Part shown: piece by piece, positions 12,401-24,400 of the stretch
How positions within the stretch are numbered: the stretch's first letter is position 1
How the letters are laid out: every line of letters begins with the position of its first letter
Origin: Henricia sp. BOLD:AAB3569
Lineage: Eukaryota; Echinodermata; Asteroidea; Spinulosida; Echinasteridae
Assembly: GCA_037783545.1 (NCBI GenBank)
Contig: JBBELK010000387.1
Coordinates: 682,001-746,000, forward strand
Length of the DNA: 64,000 bases
Direction of reading: 5' to 3'
The notes under the pieces: generated by a model
Told to the model about the DNA's origin: nothing
Databases searched by the model: none
Seen by the model: the letters and a program-made list of their open reading frames with translations, nothing else
Program-made: the position numbers and the translations under genes

Positions 12401-15400
12401 GCATCAGCTGTGCCATATTTTAAACAAATGTGGAGTAACACACACTCGTGCTGGGAACAACAGGGACCATTAGAAATGGTACGCATACGGGAAACATATG
12501 GGGCTCGGAAAAACTGGAACAGTTTGCGCGGTTATTTTGTCTGCACAGCATAGGTAATGTGACTTTTACATCAATATAACCATTTTTTATTTATTTTATT
12601 TATATACCACATCCAACAGCGGAGGGACCGCCAATTACAGGAATGGGAGCAAGTGTGGTTGAGTGCCTTGCTCAAGGGCACAGGTGCCACAACCCGTCAC
12701 GGCCAGGAATCGAACCTACAACCATGTACACATCCATGTACACATCCGTACATTTCTTGAACAGCCACGCAAAATTGTGCTATAACAACCCAGTTTTTGC
12801 GAGCCGCACACGTTTCCCGTACGCGTACCATTTCTAATGGTCCCTATTTTCCATGATGTGCGTACGTGTACCTGGTGCCATTTAATACGCAGTTGTATTT
12901 TTTTTCGACAAAGATGGCCGTCTGTGATGGCCTCTGTGCAACCAGTCTATAAGCATATACTGGAATTTGATTTTTAAAGACAGGTCTTGTATCCTTTTCC
13001 AGGGAGGTTGAACGACGTGAATCTAAGATCGAGGTACCCGACTGGGGCACGTTGAAGGACACCGATATGCCGGACAAGGCCGTAAGATTTCAAACGTTTT
13101 GCTTATAATAACATTTTAAGGATCCAGTCCAGATCACATTTTTGAGCCCCCATTTTTCCCATGGGTGTTCAGACTTTTATTCCATATCATTTGTCATATT
13201 TTTCTCATTACCATTCTGAAATTTTGCACTCTCATTTCGTATATTTTCTAAGGATATCGTCAAAAAACCACCGATGTTTTGTAAACTAATTTATCCGGTT
13301 CCATAAAGCAGTGCAGTGATTACACCGACCTTTTTGCTTCCACATCTAAATTGGAGATTGCAAATTTCTTGTTTTCTTCCCATGCCCTACCAATTGAGCT
13401 ATGAAGCGAATTGTTGTTCTCGAAATACGGTATTGCAGTTGTTCCTCACTGATTGGGAATGGCTATCACATGAGCTTAACAAGCCCCACAGAGGGATAAA
13501 CCCTTCAATGATATAACAAATTTTATTAAATTAAATTTTCACATACAAATTTCTCAGTTTGCAGAAATCACGCGCCCGCTGAAATCCACGCGAGCCAATG
13601 AACGCGACGGTCGACTGAAGCTTGAAGTCGGTTGCAAAGCGCACGACGTCAAGCCCACGTGGTACAAAGACGGAAAAGAACTGACCGCGGGCAAGAAATA
13701 CAAGATTAAAAGCACACTCAAGGATTACGAAATGACCATTACGGATCTGAAGGTGGTCGACAGCGGGGATTATACGGTCAAGTTTGGGGATTTTGCCGAA
13801 TCGACCTGCAACGTAATTGTAGAAGGTGAGTTTTCTGGGACAAATGTAAAGATTTTGAAACGATGGCCAACAATAATTACATAATCTGCAGCCGATTTTA
13901 CGAAAAAGTGCGTAGCTTGCACAAAAACATCCTCTTGCAACAGTGCCCCTTTAACGCACTCCCTAACTCCTGCGTACAGTGGCCCTGTTGAAACCGGCCC
14001 CATTTCGCGGTGGAACAAGCGACAGAAATCTTGTCGCCTCTGCTGGACCAATCAGGACGTTTGGCAGTGCATTGCAGAATGATTGCAGGCATTCAAATGT
14101 AACGCGCGCAGATTGTAAACACCGTGCATGCATGTGATACATGTACTCGGTAGTGCTGGCCGTTGTCCGGGTCGGCGATTGGCTGCTATTTAAAGGATAC
14201 AGCTCAAGACAACAGCCGGTTCGCTCTACAGATTTGCGTAGATTTCCTCAGGGTATTGTAACGTCGCTTTGCAGAGTGGAAATTCCCTGAGATCTCAGGA
14301 TGGCACAAAAATGGCATAGGTCCTTATGGCTTGCTGTAATTATTGCAGGAATGTTGCGCAAGTTACGCAATAAAAACTTGCGCAAGTTATGCAATAAAAA
14401 GTTGCGCAAGTGGGCTTATGCAGTGTGTAAGGTTTTGTGAAATTGGCTGCAGGTTGAAATTATTGCACAGCGGCATGCTGGCTATTAAACAACACGTGAA
14501 TGGGGTTTTGAATATGCCAGTTGAGAAAAGCGCTTTACAGAATTTCGTTTCTTTTTAAAATGAGTTAACAGGCAAAATTGTATATAAATTGTGTTTTTAT
14601 TATTATTTTTTTAATTGTTATTTTCTGGTACTGAAACCAAGGATTCCTCAAAAGCGCCCATTGCACTGTCGCTCGCAAGCGTGAGGAAACCCATGATGAA
14701 TTAGAAACGGCCAGAGACACCCCTTGCTCTTCACGAAAGAATGCTCTGGGATCTTTAAAGTGTGTTACCGATACCTAACACACTGGACCAACGGCTTTAC
14801 ATCCGTTCCGAAGGATGGAGCAAGTGTGATTAAGTGCCTTGCTCAAGGGTACAGCTACCCCAGCCGGGGCGAGGTTCGAACCCGCAACCCCAAGTTTTCA
14901 GTAGCAAATATACTTGCATGAACTGTTCTGAACACGTCTTGTGGCAAGGCTGACTGCGAGAGCCTTCGTAAGAGCCGCTGAGGCAGGGTGCGCCACTTTG
15001 CCTGACGTGCCTCCCTGAGCTCCTGCACTTCTAGGGCTGTTTGGGATATGCGCGGCTCCAGAGGTCGGCTGATCCCACGCAGGCTCAATCGGGTTCATAA
15101 CCAAACAAAATTGGTTTTCTGAGAGCCCTTAACTGCAGGATTCTCCCAGAAACAGGAAATGTCATATTTCATTGCTGTGGGAATCACTTTGTTCAAACAG
15201 GTCCTCTTGGACCTGGAGGAAATCACTGAAGCAGAACAGTCTTGAAAACGATTCCAAAGTTATTGGTCGATCAGTGCCTTGTTATCCACAAGTTTACTGT
15301 ATTCAACAAACTTCTGTTCGTAACAAGAATTTATATTTTAAGAAAATTGCGTTTTCGGAAGAGTATATAATGGGGCTATGTATTTGCTGATAATTATTGA

Positions 15401-18400
15401 TTCAGCGTTTTTAAAAGTTTTCATGCAGGATGGTTTCGCTTATCGTGAATATAAACTCCTCAAAAAAAGTTCGGAAAGTCAAGTTTGACTGACGATTTCT
15501 CTCTTGTTACTAAATCATTTCCCTTGAATTTGGTATAATTAGAAAGCCCTGTTATTCCTCTTTACAGTGATGTGTCATTTGTTATGATCAATCAATTGGG
15601 GGATGTGCAGTATAGCGGAATACAGGGGTGGGTGGAAAGTGAAATGTCACAAAATTCACTGCTATTGTCATGCAGTGCATTCCCCTTTTGCTTGGAGGAT
15701 GGGAATGTGTCAATGCACTTTTTGACAATAGCAATGCATTTTGTGACATTTCACTTTACACCCGCTCCTGTATTCCGCTATACTGCACATCCCCCAATTG
15801 ATTAATCATAACAAATGACACATCATCGTAAAGAGGAATAACGGGGCTTTCCAATGATATAAAATTCAAGGAAAATTATTTTGCAACAAGAGAGAAATCG
15901 TCAGTCAAACTTGACTTTCCGAACTTTTTTTGAGGAGTTTATATATTTTTTACTGACAAATTTTTCTTTCAGCACGGATAGGCATTGGACCCGGGCCACT
16001 CCATCCTACATTTAAAAATTTTATATCAACATTTTTGTCAAACGTTTTATTTTTCTTCTATTTCTTTCTGTCTATAATCCCTCCCTTTCTATTTTCCCTC
16101 CAAAATTCTTTTTGACAAACTTTCAATAAACTCCCAGCTGCTCCACCACGTAAGTATTTTTGACCGTCAAAAATCAGTTTTCCGCAGCGGTTGTCTAGTT
16201 CCCTGACTACACAAGAAGGCATTTCTGGCAGTCTTGTGTCTTGACTATCTCGCCCCGATATATTTTGAGTCAGAGACTTGTACACGTCTAGGAAAACAAG
16301 ATGGCCGCTGACTTTGTTTTCTTCTTCCATCGTGTGCCACCTTTGCACATTTTTAATTTCCATCCTATGTTGAGCCTGTTTGTCTTTTTTGCACATCAAA
16401 ATTTGGATACATTTGGTAAAATAATACTATAGGTTTTCTCGCTCGATTCATCAGAAATGCATTCGAATTTGTTTGTGGAAGTACATACATACATATATTC
16501 ATACAATTTTTATAAGGACGCTATTTCTTATTCATTTTCACGTCGTTCAGTTTCGTCTAAAGACATTCACATTTGTTCGCTAAGACATCCAGATTAAAAT
16601 TGGCGTCATTCAAATACAAAGCATCGAAACTTTATTCAATTCAGCACAAGCTCAGGGCTTGGGAGAAATTTAAAGATTTAAAGATTTCTAAATTGAATGT
16701 GCATATTTTTAAATTTGAGTGCAGAATTTTCCCGATTGCGTGCTCGAAAAACCAAATCGAAAGCTCTCTTTAAATAATTGAACGATGATCCCAAACTGCA
16801 TTCGAATTCGCGTTAAAACGGATGTATCCTAAAGAAATTTGGGTGGTATTTTGTTAAAATTGAGAAAACCTGAGCTAATAAGCTACACAAAGTCTTTATC
16901 GTTGACATAGTCAATTTTAATTTTCAAGAGATCGTTAAAACGATGTGTAAAACAAACAGGCTCTCTTCATATCAGCACTATTTATTTTGGTTTTTCTTTT
17001 CTTTAATTTCTTTCCATTTCTGATTTCTTCCTTTGCCCCTCATTATATTTCTTCATTTTTGTTTCTTTCTCTTTACCTAAACAGTCACTCAGAGTTTCCC
17101 CTCTATCCCACATGCACACACACCCCAGGTTTTTTCGCACTTCGGTTATGTTGGATAAACCCCAGTACTAAATATTCTTCAGGGTGGATTCACACTGCGC
17201 CTTTTTGCGTGTAAATGCAAGGTGCGTCGCTTTGGGAAAAACCAATTCCGAGGGAATTTGGAGTTAAACAATGCACTGAAAACCACAAAATAACTTGGGC
17301 GGAAAGTTTTTTTGTCATTTTGTGATTTTCAATTCGTAGTTTTACTCCAATTTTTTACCATACTGTTTTTGCTCAAAGCGACATGCGTAGAATTTACGTG
17401 CGAAAGAGCTCAGTGCGAATCTACCCGCACAATTCTGGCTTGAACTTAACGTATAAATTAGTCCAGATGTTTTTCCCTGAAAACTACTAATGTTGCGAAG
17501 TTATTTCCCTGAAATTTGAACGGGATCTAGGACTTGCAAAAAACAGCACATTAATAATAAATCACAATGTATTTTGCCCTGCGACCGGTTAAAAGCCAGA
17601 CTTGTAATCAAACGTATCATTAACCAAACTACAATTTGCTGCACATTTTTTTCGTTTGTTCCCACAGCACCTCTCCATAATTTCGTTTGTAGACCTCGTT
17701 TCATTCCGAGATTTCATCTTGTTGTCCATCACAACCTTTCCATGCCTAGAATATAGAAATGGAAGATTTTGAATTCTTCTGATAAATATATGACAAATGA
17801 CATGGTATGAACATCTCAACACCGACGCCAAAAATGGGGGGTGGGGGGAGGGGTGTCAAAAAATATGATCTGGACACACTTCTTTAAGGGTCGAACTTGA
17901 GATATGAAGCTTTACTTTCACATTTTGAAATCTTACGACAACAGAAAACGCTACAGATGATTTTGTTTCACCATCAAAAACGTCTGCTGTAAGGTATGGT
18001 GGCCCTAAAGCCCGCCGCACACCTTTGCGATTTACCGGATAATCGGATCATCGGACCAAATACCGGAAAGGTGTGCGCTGAAACAATTCGGGCCGGTTTA
18101 ACCGCACACCATAGACCGGAGCAAATCAAACTTGGTCCGGTGTCCGATAGGCCGGTAAATCGCAAAGGTGTGCGTTGGGCTTTAAGGGACTAAAATTGAC
18201 GTAAATATTCATGTAAAAAATAATAAATAAAAAAAAAAAAAGTTGAAATTTTTTAACATTGATTATTTTGAATGACCCCTAACAACTGATTTGGAAAAAC
18301 CGTATACCGACAATAATTTTACCGACAATAATCTTCCTCTGCATCTACAAACTTTTAAAAACATTTTTGATACATTTCATTCCAGGCATGTGAAGTGTGA

Positions 18401-21400
18401 ATTAACACATTCTTTCTAGTCCTTTCCAAAATTCTCGTCGTCGGGAAAAAAAATCCATATTTTGTGTTTGACTCACAGCGGGGAAACCCAAGGTCGAATT
18501 TGTGACGCAACTGAAACCCATCGAAGTTCACGAAGGCCAGGACGCAAAATTTACCTGCGAGCTCTCTGGCGATTGCATGGAACTGGTTTGGTACAAGAAC
18601 AACGAGAAAGTGCCGCCGCGCGACAAGAAATGCGAGGTTAAACGCCTCGGACGACGCCACACACTGATCGTCAAGGATTGTCGACCGGCTGATCAAAGCG
18701 AGATCGCCATTAACGTGTTTGGGCAATACAGCCGAGCCGATCTCACCGTTAAATGTAAGGAAACTAAGTTTGCCTTGATAAGGTCGGTTCATAATTCATA
18801 CGAAAGTGAACGTGAATCTGACATAAAATATTATGTCAAACATTTCGCGGCGGATATCCGCGCAAGTTTAAACTAGTTCAACTTACTGCAAATTTGCAGC
18901 GCTGTGACATTTAATCTGTGTTCGCATTCGCTTTTGTGCGTAGTATGAATCGGGTTTTACTCAAGGAAAATTGACGGTAGCAGAAGAGGAAGTGCTAAGT
19001 ATTTATGTTCATGTTCTAAAATCAAACAAAAAGCAACTATGGAGCTTAACATTTTTTTAGGATTAGTTTATTTTGACTCCTGTAGAAAGCAGTCATTCTG
19101 TGAATAGACCAGTTGCGTGATAGATCTGCATAAGTCCTGGAGTCACGCCTTATATTTACATAAATGCTAGAGTCCCGCCTTCGCGCTACATGTATATGGC
19201 GCTCACGTACGAGTGACTCAAGCACCATACTATATATGGCAAATCGGGCCCGTTTCCAGGAGATGCACGCTGGCACATGGTAACCGTGCGGTACCTGGAA
19301 TACCTCGCACATTACTCTATGTATTTCTAAGCTGGACCATGTTGATTGAACATGTTGATCAGCAACTTCAAACCAGTCACACAACCCAAAATCGTTTCTC
19401 TACTTTCTTGAATGCAACATTGCAGTTTGGAAACGTTCCAGCTTTTAAAGTTGACATCAATTTCAAGTCAAAATCACGTTCTATTTCGTTATTTTGACGA
19501 AAATTCACGATGACTACATGTTTCAAATGTTCATTTCAACATGTAATTTCGGATGGTCCAGCTTAAAAATGCATAGAGTAATATGCGAGGTATTCCAGGT
19601 ACCGCACAGACTTTTGCGCCGGTTACTATGGACCAGCTTGCACCCCTGGAAACGGCCCGATTTGCCAGGTAGTCTGGTGCTTGACTCACTCGCATGCGAG
19701 CGCCATAGAGTGAAGGCGGAACTCTAGGATTTATGCAAATATATCACTCAACTGGTCTATTGATTAAAGCCCAATACATCATTTGAAGTTGCCCAAAATT
19801 TTACTTCACGAGTTGACAAGAAAAACCCGACTAAAAGTGTTGATAGCAATGGTAACAAACACCACATGATTTTATTTATCGTGTAAAATGGTACCTTTGT
19901 GGTTGAAATTGCAAACTAAATGTGCTTTAAAAAAAAAAATCTGTTTTTCAACACAAAAACCATGCCTGGATTTTTCAAGTTTTCTGAAGTATTACTTCAT
20001 CTATGTGGCTGAAATTTCTACAAGGCAGTTTATCAACATTATTCTTTAGTTATGTAATGCTGTTTTTAAATGTTTTTCAATCATGCAATCTTTCTTTAAA
20101 TGAAATTATTTGCAAATGTTACACTGGGCCCTTAAACCTCATCTATAACTTACAGTTTTGTATTTGCCCTGGTTTCCATGAATACATAATGTGTTTCTAA
20201 AACTTATTTTTTCTGTATTTTCCGACATCCCAGCCAAGCCTAAAATCATTCAGGACCTCTCACCGGTCACCGTAGTCGAGAGCCACTCTTGCGCACTCGT
20301 CTGCGAAATCTCCGATTTCACGTCCGAGGTGAAATGGTTGAAAGACAGCAAACCGGTCACGCTAAACGACAACATCGTTACCAAGATGGAAAAGGGAATA
20401 CGCAAGCTGGTGTTCTACAAGGCGGCGTTTGACGATACGGCAGAATACACCGTCAAGTTTGCCGATTTGGAATCAAAAGCTAAACTTAACGTCACAGGTT
20501 TGTTCCCTTAAAAGAGCTTGTTCAGATTTTTCCAGAAAATGGAGTTTGTTAATCTAACAATCATATAAAATACGTCCCCAAAATACTATCCATGAGAAGA
20601 AAACAGGAAATTTGCAATCTCAATTTGGATGTGGAAGCAAAAAGGTTGGTGTAATCACTGCACTGCTTTGTGGAACCAGTTACATAAGTTTATAAAACAT
20701 CAGTGATTTTTAACAAAATCCTGAAAAATATACGGATTGAGAACGCGAAACACCACATGTTTTTTTTTCTGTGTAAAATGGTACCATTGTGGAAGATATT
20801 GTGGAAATTTTTTCACCATTTAACACAAAAACCATGCATGAATTTTTCAGGTTTTCTGAAGTATTACTGCATCTATGTGGCTGAAATTTCTACAAGGCAG
20901 TTTATCAACATTATTCTTTAGTTATGTAATGCTGTTGTTCCTGTTTTTAAAAATTTCCAATCATGTAATCTTTAAGTCGATCTATCTTTCTGTTAGAACC
21001 ACCAAACTTTACTGGCGATCTCCCTGAGGAAACAGAGGTTTTCGCCCACGAAAACGCTGAACTAGCCACCGAGGTCTCCAGCCCCGAGGCAGAAGTCTTC
21101 TGGTTTAAGAACGGCAAACCAATTCAGCCCGACGATGAAAAGTTTGAAATGGTCGCGGACGGCAACCAACGCAAACTGATCGTCAAGGACGTGAGTCCGG
21201 AAGACGAGGCTAGTTACGCATGTGCGCTGGACGAAACGAGGGCGACGCGATCTCGCCTCAACGTACAAGGTAAAACATAAAATGCAGTAAAATACATGTG
21301 CCAATTTCAAAATAATCCTGGCGTCAACTTGTTTAAAAAAATCTTTACATTTTTCAATTTTCTTTTTTTCCAAAATTTAGCTCCGCCAACTCTTAAAGTT

Positions 21401-24400
21401 CCAATCGACATGGAAGATTTAATCGTTAAAGTCGGCGAACCCGTGGAGGTCACCCTCGACATATCCGGCTCCCCTACTCCCGAAGTGGAATGGTCCAAAC
21501 CGGGAACGACGCTACAGCCCGACGAACGCACGCAAATGGTCACCATGCCGACGACGGCCACGTTGTTGATCACGCAAACCGATCGCAACGACAGTAACGA
21601 ATACAAAGTCTCTTTGAAGAACAAACACGGGATCGAAACTGCAAACTTCAAAATCACGGTTATTGGTACGTTAAATTGATATTCATGTTTTACTAAAACT
21701 AGGCTTGGACGATTCCAAAATATTTGGAATGCAATACCAACTGAGCTATAAGGCACAGTGTTATACTCCCTCAGGTTCCCCTAAGACCTCTAACACACCA
21801 GGCAGATGCTCTACCAGCTGAGCTATGAGGCATAGTGATATACTCCCTCAGGTTCCCCCAAGACCTCTGACACACTAAGCAGATGCTCTACCAGCTGAGC
21901 TATGAGGCACAGTGGTATACTCCCTCAGCTTTTCCCCAAGACCTCTGACACACCAGGCAGATGCTCTACCAGCTGAGCTATGAGGCACAGTGGTATAGTC
22001 CCTCGGGTTTTCCCTAAGACCTCTGACACACCAGGCAGATGCTCTACTAGCTGAGCTATGAGGCACAGTGGTATACTACCTCGGGTTTTCCCCAAGATCT
22101 CTGACACACCAGGCAGATGCTCTACCAGCTGAGCTATGAGGCACAGTGGTATACTCCCTCAGGTTCCCCTAAGACCTCTGACAAACCAGGCAGATGCTCT
22201 ACCAGCTGAGCTATGAGGCACAGTGATATACTCCCTCAGGTTTTCACCAAGACCTCTGACACACCAGGCAGATGCTCTACCAGCTGAGCTATGAGGCACA
22301 TTGGTATACTCCCTCAGGTTCCCCTAAGACCTCTGACAAACCAGGCAGATGCTGTACCTGCTGAGCTATGAAGCACAGTGGTATACTCCCTCAGGTTCCC
22401 CTAAGACCTCTGACACACCGGGCAGACACTCTACCAGCTGAGCTATGAGGCACAGTGGTATACTCCCTCAGGTTTTCCCCAAGACCTCTGACACACCGGG
22501 TAGACGCTATACTAGCTGAGCTATGAGGCACAGTGGTATACTACCTCAGGTTCCCCCCAATACCTCTGACAAACCAGGCAGATGCTCTACCAGCTGAGCT
22601 ATGCGGCACAGTGGTATACTCCCTCAGGTTCCCCCAAGACCTCTGACACACTGGGCAGATTCTCTACCAGCTGAGCTATAAGGCACAGTGGTATACTCCC
22701 TCAGGTTCCCCCAAGACCTCTGACACACTGGGCAGATGCTCTACCAGCTGAGCTATGAGGCACAGTGGTATACCCCCTCAGGTTTCCCCTAAGACCTCTG
22801 ACACACCAGGCAGACGCTCTACCAGCTGAGCTATGAGGCACAGTGGTATACTCCCTCAGGTTTCCCCTAGACCTCCGACACACCAGGCAGATGCTCTACC
22901 TGCTGAGCTATGAGGCACAGTGGTATACTCCCTCAGGTTTCCCCTAGACCTCCGACACACCAGGCAGATGCTGTACCTGCTGAGCTATGAAGCACAGTGG
23001 TATACTCCCTCAGGTTCCCCTAAGACCTCTGACACACCGGGCAGACACTCTACCAGCTGAGCTATGAGGCACAGTGGTATACTCCCTCAGGTTTTCCCCA
23101 AGACCTCTGACACACCGGGTAGACGCTATACTAGCTGAGCTATGAGGCACAGTGGTATACTACCTCAGGTTCCCCCCAATACCTCTGACAAACCAGGCAG
23201 ATGCTCTACCAGCTGAGCTATGCGGCACAGTGATATACTCCCTCAGGTTCCCCCAAGACCTCTGACACACTGGGCAGATTCTCTACCAGCTGAGCTATAA
23301 GGCACAGTGGTATACTCCCTTAGGTTCCCCCAAGACCTCTGACACACTGGGCAGATGCTCTACCAGCTGAGCTATGAGGCACAGTGGTATACCCCCTCAG
23401 GTTTCCCCTAAGACCTCTGACACACCAGGCAGACGCTCTACCAGCTGAGCTATGAGGCACAGTGGTATACTCCCTCAGGTTTCCCCTAGACCTCCGACAC
23501 ACCAGGCAGATGCTCTACCTGCTGAGCTATGAGGCACAGTGGTATACTCCCTCAGGTTTCCCCTGAGACCTCTGACACACCAGGCAGATGCTCTACCAGC
23601 TGAGCTATGAGGCACAGTGGTGTACTCCCTCAGGTTCCCCTAATACCTCTGACAAACCAGGCAGATGCTCTACCAGCTGAGCTATCAGGCACAGTGGTAT
23701 ACTCCCTCAGGTTCCCCTAAGACCTCTGACAAACCAGGCAGATGCTCTACCAGCTGAGCTATGAGGCACAGTGGTATACTCCCTCAGGTTCCCCTTAGAC
23801 CTCTGACACACCAGGCAGATGCTGTACCTGCTGAGCTATGAGGCATAGTGGTATACTCCCTCAGATTTTCCCTAGACCTCCGACACACCAGGCAGATGCT
23901 CTACCAGCTGAGCTATGAGGCACAGTGGTATACTCCCTCAGATTTTCCCTAGACCTCCGACACACCAGGCAGATGCTGTACCTGCTGAGCTATGAGGCAG
24001 AGTGGTATACTCCCTCAGGTTCCCCTAAGACCTCTGACAAACCAGGCAGATGCTGTACCTGCTGAGCTATGAAGCACAGTGGTATACTCCCTCAGGTTCC
24101 CCCAAGACCTCTGACAAACCAGGCAGACGCTCTGCCAGCTGAGCTATGAGGCACAGTGGTATACTCCCTCAGGTTTTCCCCAAGACCTCCGACACACCAG
24201 GCAGATGCTCTACCAGCTGAGCTATGTAGCACAGTGGTATACTCCCTCAGGTTCCCCTAAGACCTCTGACAAACCAGGCAGATGCTGTACCTGCTGAGCT
24301 ATGAGGCACAGTGGTATACTCCCTCAGGTTCCCCTAAGACCTCTGACAAACCAGGCAGATGCTCTACCAGCTGAGCTATGAGGCACAGTGGTACACTCCC

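Noticed and set aside
12984-13002. Extension of exon 7 to an upstream acceptor
   Set aside because: In frame only if exon 6 is skipped, and it lacks a pyrimidine tract. The acceptor at 13003 fits the phase-2 end of exon 6.
16058-16399. 113-codon minus-strand open frame
   Set aside because: No family recognised, no splice or repeat context, and length within what chance allows in a 64-kb window.
18355-18792. 145-codon minus-strand open frame
   Set aside because: Antisense shadow of the Ig3 exon, whose + strand codes a full Ig with proper splice sites.
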